Shown: positions 40,880 to 49,217 of the stretch, in pieces | Numbering within the stretch: the first letter of the stretch is position 1 | How the letters are laid out: every line of letters starts with the position of its first letter | NCBI RefSeq assembly: GCF_003001935.1 | Contig: NZ_PVNG01000002.1 | Span: forward strand, 310,001-374,000 | Direction of reading: 5' to 3' | Length of the DNA stretch: 64,000 nt | Source: Nonomuraea fuscirosea | GTDB taxonomy: Bacteria; Actinomycetota; Actinomycetes; Streptosporangiales; Streptosporangiaceae | Translations under genes and position numbers: made by a program | Notes under the pieces: model-generated | Database searches by the model: none | Told to the model about the DNA's origin: nothing | The model's input: the letters and a program-made list of their open reading frames with translations, nothing else

Positions 40880-43800
40880 ATGCCCAGGAAACGCACGGCA
40901 GACAGTTCAGAAGACCCGATCTCGGTCCCTCGCGAACACACCTGGCCCCTCGCCCTGCCCGCCCTGGCAGCCTGGGCCGCCGCCCTCATCCTGCCCGCCT
41001 GGTCCGCCCTCACCGGCATGATCGTCGCCATAACCGCAGCCTCGACGACCATCGTGGTGCTCCGCCTCATCCAATCCGCAGACGGACAAACCGACAGCTC
41101 CACCGCCAGACGCACCGCATGGCGAAACGTCGCCCTGGCCACGCTCATCTGCACAGCGGCGGCCTCGGCCTCTGTCGCTTTCAGAGTCCACGCGCTCACC
41201 ACAGGACCAGCAGCCCAGCTCGCGGAGGCGAACGCCTTCGTCACCGCCCAGATCGCCCTGACCGACGACCCCAAACGCCGACCGGGCAGAAGCGGCCATT
41301 TCCAACATGCCAGCTATGTGATCTCCGCAGACCTGATAACCATCCGAACCGCCACCACCACGCAAGCGGTCCACGTCCCCATCACCGTCTTCGCCACCGG
41401 CCAATCCTGGGGCCCGCTCCTGCCCACCCAGCACGTGGAGGTCACCGGCCGCCTGGCCAAACCGGTCCCCGGCTCACTGATAGCCGCAACCCTCCTGGTC
41501 CGAGGCCCGCCAAGAGTGCTGACGCAGCCCTCAGGACTCCAGACGGCAGCGGGCGCGCTCAGATCGGGCCTGCGATCGGCCGCCGACATCCTCCCTCCCG
41601 AGCAGCGTGGCCTCCTCCCAGGCCTCGTCGTCGGTGACGTCTCCCGCATGGACCCACAGGTAACCGCCGACTTCAAAGAAGCGGGCCTCAGCCACCTGAA
41701 CGCCGTATCAGGGGCAAATTTGGCGATTGTCGCAGGCGCCACACTTGCACTCTCCCGCCTCATCGGCCTCTCCTTGCCGCTGAGGGCGTTGTTCGCCGCA
41801 GTCGCGATGCTCGCGTTCGCCGTCGTCGCCCGCCCGTCCCCCAGCGTCCTGCGCGCCCTCCTCATGGGCCTGGCAGCAGCCATAGCCATGGGTACGGGCC
41901 GTTCGAAGGACGGCTTCGCGGCCCTGTCGGCAACCGTCCTCTTGCTGATCCTCTTCGCCCCTGACCTCGCCCGCAGCTACGGTTTCGCCCTCTCGGTAAC
42001 CGCCACCGCCGGCATCCTCATCCTGGCCCCACGCTGGCGAGACAAGCTAACGGGCGCAAACACAGAAGCCACCCCACCAGAAACCCACCCTCACCTGGGC
42101 GACCCTCATCCGGGCGTCTCCCGCCTGGGTGACTCTCACCCGGGCGACCCAGATCGTGTCCACTCAGATTGTGATGGCCTCGGTCGTGTCCACTCGGATT
42201 GTGACGACCGCAGTTGTGACCACTCGGATAGTGAACACCCCGGTCGTGAACACTCGGATCGCGACCGCGCCGATCGCGACCGTCCCCATCGCGACCGCGC
42301 CGAATGCGACTGCCCCCACCTCTGCAGCGCCGGCCCATTCGCTCTTGATCGTCCCGGCTTGCATCACCCCAACCCGAGCTATGCCAGGGTGGACGACCTC
42401 GAAACTCGCCGATGCGATGCTGACCGTTCCAGCTTGTCTCACCCCCGCCCGGACCACTCCAAGCCGAGCCACCTCGGAACTGGCCAATGCGACGTTGACC
42501 ATTCCAGCCTTCAGCACCCCCGCCCAGACCACTCCCAGTCGGGCCACCACGGGACTGCCCAGTTCGACCCTGACCCTCCCAGCCCCGAGCACCGCATCCT
42601 CGACCCGAGCCGTTCCCATTGGGCGAGCCGCGACACCGACCGCTTGCACACCGACACCTTCGGTCTCACCCGTATGACTGCAGGTCTTCATGCTCGTCCA
42701 CGCTCAAGCCAGGCTGTCCAGGATGGCCCGTCCCGTGCGGTCCAGCTCCCGGGTGACGCCCGTGGCGATGAGGTAGCGCGCCTTCAAGACGCCGATGCCT
42801 GCAGCGCCGATCGCCTCGACCCGGCAGCGCGAATCAACGTCGACCGCTTCGGGCCTGACGACTCCGAGCCCCACCGATTCGGCCCCGAACAGCACCACGG
42901 CCCCAGCTCGCTTCACTCCGACCCGCATGACGCAGAGCCCAGCCCTCGAAGTGCCGATTCTGGGTCTTCGTGGCGGGTCCCGCGTTGGATGGCTGAGGCT
43001 GTTGCCGTTCCGGCCGCCGCGCAACTGGCCGTGACACCTGTCCTGGTGTTGATGGCGGGCCAGCTGACTCCCGTAGCCGTGATCGCCAACCTGCTCGTTG
43101 CGCCGGCTGTGGCTCCTGCCACTCTGCTCGGCTTCGGTGCCGCTCTTGTAGCGCCCATCTGGCCGGACGGCGCGAGGCTGCTGGTGATCCCCGCCGGATA
43201 CGCGGTCGGCTGGATCATCACGGTAGCCCGCTGGGCGGTGAATCTCCCGTTCGCCAACGTCCCATGGCCCGCCGGCCTTGCAGGGCTCGGCCTGCTTCTG
43301 CTCGTGATGACCGTGACGGTGCTCATCTTGCGCCGTCGCGCCTGGCGGGCGATGGCGCTCACGGCGGCCGGTGCCGCGCTGGTGACCGTGCTGGTGATCC
43401 GGCCCATCGCCGGACCCTGGCCGCCCAGGAATTGGCTGATGGTCATGTGCGACGTAGGACAGGGCGACGGCCTGGTGATCTCGGCCGGGCCTGGACGCGG
43501 CGTCGTGGTGGACACCGGGCCGGATCCCGTGACCATGGACCGCTGCCTGAGGAGGATCGGCATCGAGGACGTACCGCTGCTCGTTCTCACCCATCCCCAC
43601 GCCGATCATGTGAACGGCCTGCCAGGCGTGCTCAGGAACCGGCGCGTCGGCGCGGTGCTGGTCAGTCCGCAGCGAACGGACGCACGGTCAGGCGCACGCG
43701 TGTCCGCCACCCTCGCGCACCACCGGATCCCCGAATGGACCGCCCCACCAGGGACCCGCTGGCGGTTCGGTCCATCGGAGCTGACAGTACTCGCCCCGGA

Positions 43801-44203
43801 GGTCGCCGCCGATGACCTGCACGGATACGGGGAGGGAAGCGCGATCAACAATTCCAGCGTGGTCATGCACGTACGCTGGCGCGCCGGCTCGATCTTGCTC
43901 AGCGGCGATCTGGAAACGGAAGCGCAGGATCACCTGCACCATCGCTTGACTGTACGGGCAGACCTCCTCAAAACCCCGCACCACGGGTCGAACCGGCAGT
44001 CCCCGGCCTTCCTGTCCTCGCTAGGCGCACGAGCCGCGCTGATCAGCGTCGGAGCCGACAACGACTACGGCCATCCCGCGGTGTCCACGCTGAACCTGTT
44101 GCGTCGGCTCGGCCTCACCATCTACCGGACCGATAAGGAAGGGGATCTCGCCGTGGTGGAACGAGAGGAAGGAGGACTGGCCATCGTTTCACGCGGCACA
44201 TGA
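40880..44203 (+). CDS. comEC: ComEC-type DNA uptake channel with a ~305-residue insertion
   Basis: This 1107-residue membrane protein would carry DNA across the membrane; usual size is 700-850. The N-terminal spans, the competence domain (FKEAGLSHLNAVSGANLAIV) and several membrane helices run to about residue 390 (ATAGILILAPRWRDKL). About 305 residues rich in His, Asp, Arg, Ser and Pro follow with no likely membrane segment. The protein then resumes exactly with WMAEAVAVPAAAQLAVTPVLVLMAG. The C-terminus is a metallo-beta-lactamase-like domain (LTHPHADHVNGLPG, KTPHHGSNRQS). The insertion is in frame throughout. ATG 40880 overlaps the comEA stop region by one base. Confidence 0.9.
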   Translation: MPRKRTADSSEDPISVPREHTWPLALPALAAWAAALILPAWSALTGMIVAITAASTTIVVLRLIQSADGQTDSSTARRTAWRNVALATLICTAAASASVAFRVHALTTGPAAQLAEANAFVTAQIALTDDPKRRPGRSGHFQHASYVISADLITIRTATTTQAVHVPITVFATGQSWGPLLPTQHVEVTGRLAKPVPGSLIAATLLVRGPPRVLTQPSGLQTAAGALRSGLRSAADILPPEQRGLLPGLVVGDVSRMDPQVTADFKEAGLSHLNAVSGANLAIVAGATLALSRLIGLSLPLRALFAAVAMLAFAVVARPSPSVLRALLMGLAAAIAMGTGRSKDGFAALSATVLLLILFAPDLARSYGFALSVTATAGILILAPRWRDKLTGANTEATPPETHPHLGDPHPGVSRLGDSHPGDPDRVHSDCDGLGRVHSDCDDRSCDHSDSEHPGREHSDRDRADRDRPHRDRAECDCPHLCSAGPFALDRPGLHHPNPSYARVDDLETRRCDADRSSLSHPRPDHSKPSHLGTGQCDVDHSSLQHPRPDHSQSGHHGTAQFDPDPPSPEHRILDPSRSHWASRDTDRLHTDTFGLTRMTAGLHARPRSSQAVQDGPSRAVQLPGDARGDEVARLQDADACSADRLDPAARINVDRFGPDDSEPHRFGPEQHHGPSSLHSDPHDAEPSPRSADSGSSWRVPRWMAEAVAVPAAAQLAVTPVLVLMAGQLTPVAVIANLLVAPAVAPATLLGFGAALVAPIWPDGARLLVIPAGYAVGWIITVARWAVNLPFANVPWPAGLAGLGLLLLVMTVTVLILRRRAWRAMALTAAGAALVTVLVIRPIAGPWPPRNWLMVMCDVGQGDGLVISAGPGRGVVVDTGPDPVTMDRCLRRIGIEDVPLLVLTHPHADHVNGLPGVLRNRRVGAVLVSPQRTDARSGARVSATLAHHRIPEWTAPPGTRWRFGPSELTVLAPEVAADDLHGYGEGSAINNSSVVMHVRWRAGSILLSGDLETEAQDHLHHRLTVRADLLKTPHHGSNRQSPAFLSSLGARAALISVGADNDYGHPAVSTLNLLRRLGLTIYRTDKEGDLAVVEREEGGLAIVSRGT
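42413..42637 (+). repeat. 75-bp tandem repeat x3 inside the comEC insertion
   Basis: Diverged copies begin at 42413, 42488 and 42563, exactly 75 bp apart, each encoding a ~25-residue unit of the type CDxDxSSLxHPRPDHS. Just upstream (about 42150-42305) is a shorter irregular repeat encoding GRVHSDCD-like units. All remain in the ComEC frame. Confidence 0.85.
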
Positions 44204-44272
44204 CCGAGTGAGTTCTGGGACGTGACTTCAGGATGCGCGTGTGGTGGTGTGGTTGTCCGCAGGACTTGGCCA

Positions 44273-44368
44273 GAGGCTGTATTCGGGAACGGCCCGGATG
44301 GTCTGAGGCTGTATACGGGAACGGCTTGGGTGGCCTGAGGGCGAATCCGGGAACGGCCCGGATGGTCT
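44273..44368. repeat. 32-bp tandem repeat x3 between comEC and the secreted repeat gene
   Basis: Units 44273-44304, 44305-44336 and 44337-44368 share GAGG(C/G)...CGGGAACGGC...GGT. A partial fourth copy follows. The 32-bp unit is not a multiple of three and no gene spans it. The rest of 44204-44592 shows no recognisable gene or RNA, apart from the ribosome-binding region of the next gene. Confidence 0.85.
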
Positions 44369-44592
44369 GAGGGCGAGCGACTCGTCTGTCTGAGTCAAGG
44401 CCCCAGCCTGCACGACTCATTCGACTGGACGACGTCCTACGCGGCCCCTCGCTCACGTCCCCAAGCCCCATCTCCCTCGTTCGGGGGAGTGCGGCGATCA
44501 TGACTTCACTCCCGAGGGGGAGCCGCGGTGTGGGGGCGATTGCAAAGCTCAGGAGGTCAGCAACCGTGACCTTCTCGAACCGGGGTGTAAAC

Positions 44593-45558
44593 GTGAGCAT
44601 TCGGATTCACCGTACGTTCGTAATGACTACCCGCACGTCCGTGATGGGCCTGATCGCCGCAGCGGCCCTTGCGGTCGTGCCCTCCGGGGCCTGGGCGATG
44701 GACGGCACCGCCGGTTCGGGGTCGTCTGGAGTCTGGACGTCAGGTGGTACTGCCGGTTCGGGGTCGTCTGGAGTCTGGACGTCAGGTGGTACTGCCGGTT
44801 CGGGGTCGTCTGGAGTCTGGACGTCAGGTGGTACTGCCGGTTCGGGGTCGTCTGGAGTCTGGACGTCAGGTGGTACTGCCGGTTCGGGGTCGTCTGGAGT
44901 CTGGACGTCAGGTGGTACTGCCGGTTCGGGGTCGTCTGGGGTCTGGACGTCGGGTGGTGCTGCCGCATCGATGCCGTCCCAGGGCTGGGCTCCGGGTGGC
45001 GCTGCTGGATCGGTGGCGCCCGTGGGCTGGTCGGCGGGTGGTGCCGCCGGGCTGGAGGCATCTGCCGTGCCGAGTCCGTCCGCGTCCGCAGCGAAGACCG
45101 CTCACCTGAAGGGGCGGGCCACGATGTACTTTCCAGCGCCCGACAACGACATCGAGATCACGGCCGACGCCCACGCCACGTTCGATCCGAACGGTGCGTG
45201 GAGACCTACCCGATCATGGGGGACGTTCCGGATCTCGCATCGCTACAAGTTGCCGGACGGGACATGGTTCACCAACTGGGGTGATTTCGCGGTCGACTGC
45301 CTGACCACCGGCGGGCCCACCGCGACCGTCACCGGCAGGCTCACCAAGGTGGCCCCCGGTGGGCCATGGGAGGAGCTGCTGAAGGAGCGGACGCGCATGG
45401 GCCTCAGCTTTTACGTTGCCGGAAAGGGGCGAGGGCCGAACCGGATCGGGTTGAGCGGGGCGCCTCGGCCTGGGGAAGGCGAGTTGAGCGCCTGCATGGC
45501 TCCTGCGGCCGATGCGCCGGTGGTCAAGGGTGGCTACACGCTGGTGGACAAAAGATGA
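44593..45558 (+). CDS. Secreted protein with 14-residue tandem repeats
   Basis: The product is 321 residues. GTG 44593 is chosen for the GGGG at 44582-44585. The signal peptide is RTSVMGLIAAAALAVVPSG with a cut likely after AWA. The mature protein begins with six nearly perfect copies of a 14-residue unit (GTAGSGSSGVWTSG) and three decayed copies, a flexible Gly/Ser region with one aromatic per unit. The last ~150 residues are a folded-looking domain (GRATMYFPAPDNDIEITADAH, GTFRISHRYKLPDGTWFT, then two Cys in VDCLTTGG and LSACMAP). That domain is not recognised. The repeats could be a wall-spanning stalk or matrix-binding region, which is inference. Confidence 0.82.
   Translation: MSIRIHRTFVMTTRTSVMGLIAAAALAVVPSGAWAMDGTAGSGSSGVWTSGGTAGSGSSGVWTSGGTAGSGSSGVWTSGGTAGSGSSGVWTSGGTAGSGSSGVWTSGGTAGSGSSGVWTSGGAAASMPSQGWAPGGAAGSVAPVGWSAGGAAGLEASAVPSPSASAAKTAHLKGRATMYFPAPDNDIEITADAHATFDPNGAWRPTRSWGTFRISHRYKLPDGTWFTNWGDFAVDCLTTGGPTATVTGRLTKVAPGGPWEELLKERTRMGLSFYVAGKGRGPNRIGLSGAPRPGEGELSACMAPAADAPVVKGGYTLVDKR
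44710..44961 (+). repeat. 42-bp tandem repeat x6 in the secreted protein gene
   Basis: Units start at 44710, 44752, 44794, 44836, 44878 and 44920. The first five are almost identical at the DNA level and the sixth carries a few changes. Near-identity including synonymous sites points to recent expansion. Confidence 0.95.
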
Positions 45559-45581
45559 TCAGTCGTTCGGCCGAGGTGCTG

Positions 45582-46502
45582 TCACGCGTTGGCTCGGCGG
45601 AGGCGTTCGGCTGCTTGCGTCCAGAGTGCTCCGCCGGACACCGCGGTGTAGCCGTGGAGTGATTCCCATCGGATGTCGTGGGCGGCCGGCCACAGGCCGG
45701 CCGCCCAGGCGATCTGTTGCTCTTCGGCGGTGAACGAGCGGGCCCGAGCGTCCTGGTAGGCGGCCAGGAATGCCTCGGTGCTCTCGATCGGCGGCAATGT
45801 AGCCGGGCCCAGCTTGGGGAACACCGTGCTCGCGGCTCCCACCAGGGCGGCTTCCGGTTGCCAGGCCAGGCTGTCCCAGTCGTGCACGATCCACACCTGC
45901 CCGCCGTGCCACCGGAGGTTGTGCGCCTCGAAGTCGGCGTGGCCCAGCGCACGGGGCAGGTCGGTCGCCAGCATGCGCCGACGGGCCCTGTCGGCTATGT
46001 CCGTGACATAGGCGGGTATGAGGCTCTGATCCTTTTCGTCGAGAGACTCGATCGCGGGCCACAGACCGGGGTCGGGGTGATCCCACCGTACCCAGCGAGG
46101 ATTCGGCAGGGGCGGCGTGACGGCGACGTCCTCGAGTGCGGTCATCAGCTGGGCGAAGACCTCCGCGTAGCGTACGGCGAGGTCTGGTGTGTCCCCGTGC
46201 AGCACCTCTCCTCCGGGACGGAACTCCTCAGCGTGTACGGCGAGGGGACCGACGCCGACGACCGGCGTGAGCGGACGGGCGCAAGGGAACCCGTTCTCGG
46301 CGAGGCGGGCCTGCGCGGCGACGCATGATCGCGCCCGGCCGTCGTCGTGACGGGCCTTGACCACGACGTACGCACCGCCGGCCAGCCGGAGACCGAGCAC
46401 CGACGACATCGACCGCTGCCGGAACAGCACGTCGGCGGGTCGGTCCCCCAGGTGGTCCAGACACCAGGCCGGTAGCCAGTCCGGCAGGTCATCGAGCAGC
46501 AC
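45582..46502 (-). CDS. Aminoglycoside-phosphotransferase-like (APH family) protein
   Basis: This 306-residue cytoplasmic protein has a kinase-like fold. AYVVVKARHDD holds the candidate ATP-anchoring Lys. LGHADFEAHNLRW is the APH variant of the catalytic loop (His-x-Asp, with Asn after it). VHDWDSLAW supplies the metal-binding Asp. Such proteins phosphorylate small molecules such as antibiotics, choline or sugars; the substrate is not readable, so resistance should not be assumed. GTG 46502 lacks a clear ribosome-binding site. It diverges from holA and converges on the secreted repeat gene. Confidence 0.85.
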   Translation of the reverse strand: MLLDDLPDWLPAWCLDHLGDRPADVLFRQRSMSSVLGLRLAGGAYVVVKARHDDGRARSCVAAQARLAENGFPCARPLTPVVGVGPLAVHAEEFRPGGEVLHGDTPDLAVRYAEVFAQLMTALEDVAVTPPLPNPRWVRWDHPDPGLWPAIESLDEKDQSLIPAYVTDIADRARRRMLATDLPRALGHADFEAHNLRWHGGQVWIVHDWDSLAWQPEAALVGAASTVFPKLGPATLPPIESTEAFLAAYQDARARSFTAEEQQIAWAAGLWPAAHDIRWESLHGYTAVSGGALWTQAAERLRRANA

Positions 46503-46652
46503 AGTGAAACTGTGCCATGGTGCGTTACGAATGCGCCGGATGTCGCCTGAGACTCAGTGCAGGAGGCTGGGGACGTACCGCTTCCCACCCGGCGTCCATC
46601 GCTCTCAGCTGCGGCGGAGGCGTTGAGTACCGGGTTGTCGGTGGGGCATGGC

Positions 46653-47636
46653 ATGCTGCCTGACATGGCGGGAACCGATCCAGCACCTGTGACCCTGGTC
46701 GTCGGCGATGAGGAGTTGATGGCCGAGCGGGCGGTGAGCGGCGTCGTCGCCGCGGCCCGGGCGGCTGATCCCGCCTCCGAGGTGCATGACCTGCTGGGGA
46801 GCAAGGTCACCACGGGCGAGCTCACCCAGCTGACCTCGCCGTCGCTCTTCGGCGATCGTTCCGTGGTGGTGATCCGATCGGCGCAGGATCTGACGAAGGA
46901 CGTCATCGCCGAGGTCGTGGCCTACGCCAAGCAGCCGTCCGAGGACACGGTGATGGTGCTGGCGCACCCGGGTGGGGTGAAGGGCAAGGCGCTGGTCGAC
47001 GGGGTGAAGAAGGCCGGGGCCAAGGTGATCACGATCAGCAAGGTCACCAAGGCGGGGGAGCGGCTGGAGTTCATCAAGGGGGAGTTCAAGCGGGCCGGGC
47101 GCAACATCTCGGGTGACGCGGCGCAGGCGCTGCTCGATGCCGTGGGCAACGACCTGCGGGAGCTGGCCGCGGCGTGCAGTCAGCTGGTGTTCGACAGCGA
47201 AGAGAAGACGATCAGTGCGACGGCGGTGGCCCGCTACCACAAGGGGCGCGCGGAGGTCACCGGGTTCAACGTGGCCGACTCGGCGGTCGAGGGGCGGCTG
47301 GCGGAGGCCCTGGAGCAGTTGCGCTGGGCGCTCGGCACCGGCGTCGCTCCCGTCCTGCTGGTGAGCGCTCTGGCCGGTGGCCTGCGGTCGCTGGCGAAGG
47401 TCGGCAGCGCGCCGCGCAACCTCCGGGGCGGGCAACTGGCGAGCCATGTCGGCATGCCGCCGTGGAAGGTGGACCGGGTGAGACGGCAGCTCAACGGCTG
47501 GGGGCCGGAAGGGCTGTCGCGGGCGATCCAGGCCGTGGCCAGCGCCGACGAGCAGGTCAAGGGCGGGGGCGCGGATCCGGCCTACGCACTGGAGCACACG
47601 GTGCAGGTCATCGTGGCCAACCGAACGGGCCGGTGA
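46653..47636 (+). CDS. holA: DNA polymerase III delta subunit
   Basis: This 327-residue clamp-loader subunit opens the beta clamp. The AAA+-like N-terminal part (TLVVGDEELMAERAV, SLFGDRSVVVIRSAQDL) and C-terminal helical collar (FNVADSAVEGRLAEALEQLRWAL, HVGMPPWKVDRVRRQLNGWG) match actinobacterial HolA. ATG 46653 is chosen because GGGG at 46643-46646 is correctly spaced; ATG 46665 is the alternative. In related genomes holA is close to comEC and rpsT; here about 12.5 kb of other genes separate it from rpsT. Confidence 0.95.
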   Translation: MLPDMAGTDPAPVTLVVGDEELMAERAVSGVVAAARAADPASEVHDLLGSKVTTGELTQLTSPSLFGDRSVVVIRSAQDLTKDVIAEVVAYAKQPSEDTVMVLAHPGGVKGKALVDGVKKAGAKVITISKVTKAGERLEFIKGEFKRAGRNISGDAAQALLDAVGNDLRELAAACSQLVFDSEEKTISATAVARYHKGRAEVTGFNVADSAVEGRLAEALEQLRWALGTGVAPVLLVSALAGGLRSLAKVGSAPRNLRGGQLASHVGMPPWKVDRVRRQLNGWGPEGLSRAIQAVASADEQVKGGGADPAYALEHTVQVIVANRTGR

Positions 47637-48663
47637 CGTTCAAGAGGCGCCTCGGTGTGGCCGGGGGATCGAGGAGGTAGGTCGGCTCGTTTGATTGGGC
47701 GTGGTGGTGGTGTCCTGAGGGTACGGCGCGGCGTGATCGGCTGGGCGAGCCTGGCTGGGCCGGGTGGTCGCGTCCTGGTGGCGCGGGTTGGTGTGGCTGT
47801 CTGAGTACGGTGTTGGGCTCCGAGTGCCAGGGGAACGGCGTGGCTGACTAGGCGTAGCGGGCTGGGCGAGCCTGGTTGGGCAGGTCGGCGGCGCCCGTGG
47901 GCATGGGTCGGCGCGGCGTGATCGGCTGGTCAGGGCGATACCCCCGAGGGCACAAGTTGACGTGCCAGCCGACTCCGGTGGCGGCGTTCGAGAGGTGGGT
48001 CGGTGAGGAGCGCGCCAGGGGAGCGGGATCGCGAGAGGCAGTGGAGCCGTCAGCCGGGAGACGGGGCAGAGGGGAAGCGGTCAGTGGGGAGAAGTTTGCG
48101 GAGTCTGGTCAGCGAAGGGCGGGCCGGAGGAACGGCATCGCGAGAAGCGGGGAGAAGCGGTCGGCCGGTAGATGGGCCAGAAGCGAGGCGGGGCAGAGGA
48201 TAAGCGGTTAGCGGTGGAGTCTGTGGAGGTGGGCCGGTACGGAACGAGCCAGGGGAGCGGCATCGCGAGAGGCGGGGAGCGGTCAGCCGGCAGGCCGGCC
48301 GGACTGGTAGCGGTCAGCGGTGAGGAGCTTGCGGAGGCGGATCAGCGAGGGGCGGTCCTGGGGAGCGGTATTGCGAGAGGTGGAGGAGCTGTCAGCGAGG
48401 TGGTCAGAGGGAAGCAGTCAGCGGGGAGGAGGCCGACAGGAACGCCTTCTCGCGACGAACCGCTGCCCCGGCTGACCAGGATGTCCCGTCCTGATCACTG
48501 CAGCAGGCCGTGCTCGAACGCGAACGCGAGGGGCCGCTCCGACAAGACCAGGCCGCCTTGCACGGCATCGAGCTGAGCGTCGTCCCGCGGCGGTCCAACA
48601 AGTGGAACGGCGTCGTGGCCTGTGCAGACAGGATCCTGACACGCCGAGTCCGCGAGGGGCGGG
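47637..48663. repeat. Gene-free, repeat-rich kilobase after holA
   Basis: No convincing gene is present. The 19-bp word GCGCGGCGTGATCGGCTGG occurs at 47726 and 47911, with GGCTGGGCGAGCCTGG-type words between. From about 48021 a degenerate ~110-120-bp unit recurs near 48021, 48131, 48255 and 48363 around GAGCGGCATCGCGAGAGGC. Short open frames cross it on both strands but look like repeat translations. At about 48500-48660 one plus-strand frame reads like an eroded protein (GIELSVVPRRSNKWNGVV), possibly a gene remnant of unknown origin. Confidence 0.6.
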
Positions 48664-49149
48664 TCAGCGGGGGGTTTCCGCGTTGAGGAGCAGGCGTTTG
48701 AGGAGGTTGTTCAGGACGGTCTGATCCTCGGGTGGCAGGGTGCTGATCATCGTCGCCTCCACCTCGGCGCGGATCGTCATCGCATCCGTCCACAGGTCGT
48801 GGCCCTTGGGGGTGAGCTCGACGTCCACGCGGCGCCGGTCCTCGGTGCTGCGTACGCGCCGCACCAGTTGTGACCGTTCCAGCGTGTCCAGCCGGCCTGT
48901 CATCCCGGCCGGCGAGAGCAGGAGGTCCGCGGCCAGCTCCGAGGGCGTCGCCGAGCCGCCGCGTGCCACCAGGCGGTGCAGTGTCTCGAACTCGAAGTCC
49001 TGCATGCCGACCTCCGACAGGGCCGCCTCCTTGGTGTGGCCCAGGTGCTTCACCAGGAACTGCAGGCGGGTGACGATCGCCTCGACCCGTTCGTCGAAGG
49101 GTGCCTTGCCGCGCCAGCGGGCCAGGTGGCGATCGACGGAGTCTTCCAT
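48664..49149 (-). CDS. MarR-family transcriptional regulator
   Basis: This 161-residue regulator has the MarR winged helix (GGSATPSELAADLLLSPAGM, TGRLDTLERSQLVRR, then the wing STEDRRRVDVELTPKG) between dimerising helices. ATG 49149 gives the start MEDSVDRHLARW; the longer open frame would run into the operator region. It is divergent from an MFS exporter, the classic layout in which MarR represses the transporter and itself until a ligand binds. The ligand is unknown. Confidence 0.93.
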   Translation of the reverse strand: MEDSVDRHLARWRGKAPFDERVEAIVTRLQFLVKHLGHTKEAALSEVGMQDFEFETLHRLVARGGSATPSELAADLLLSPAGMTGRLDTLERSQLVRRVRSTEDRRRVDVELTPKGHDLWTDAMTIRAEVEATMISTLPPEDQTVLNNLLKRLLLNAETPR

Positions 49150-49163
49150 GCGCGCGATCCTAT

Positions 49164-49202
49164 GCCAGCGAGTATTTTGTTGACGAAACATTCGCTGGCG
49201 AA
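49164..49202. promoter_or_regulatory. MarR operator candidate in the marR-MFS intergenic region
   Basis: GCCAGCGA (49164-49171) and TCGCTGGC (49192-49199) form a perfect 8-bp inverted repeat across 20 bp. The right arm is itself inside a compact palindrome TTCGC-TG-GCGAA (49191-49202). The intervening DNA is AT-rich (TATTTTGTTGACGAAACA) and likely holds promoter elements. Position between the two divergent starts supports control of both genes. Confidence 0.6.
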
Positions 49203-49217
49203 ATATCGTCTCTCACC

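Noticed and set aside
42129..42677. Thr/Val-rich frame within the comEC insertion as an independent gene
   Set aside because: It is a repeat translation in another frame without a ribosome-binding site. The ComEC frame is open across the whole insertion and rejoins conserved sequence.
44273..44368. CRISPR array
   Set aside because: The 32-bp units are contiguous, with no spacers between them, and no cas genes are present.
44627..45061. Antisense Pro/Arg repeat frame over the 42-bp array
   Set aside because: It is only the shadow of the tandem repeats. The signal peptide and ribosome-binding site are on the plus strand.
45582..46502. Aminoglycoside resistance gene
   Set aside because: Only the general APH fold is supported. 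Sequence alone does not identify an antibiotic substrate.
47876..48576. Two overlapping open frames (111 and 134 codons) as small genes
   Set aside because: They translate degenerate DNA repeats, overlap each other and lack ribosome-binding sites or family resemblance.
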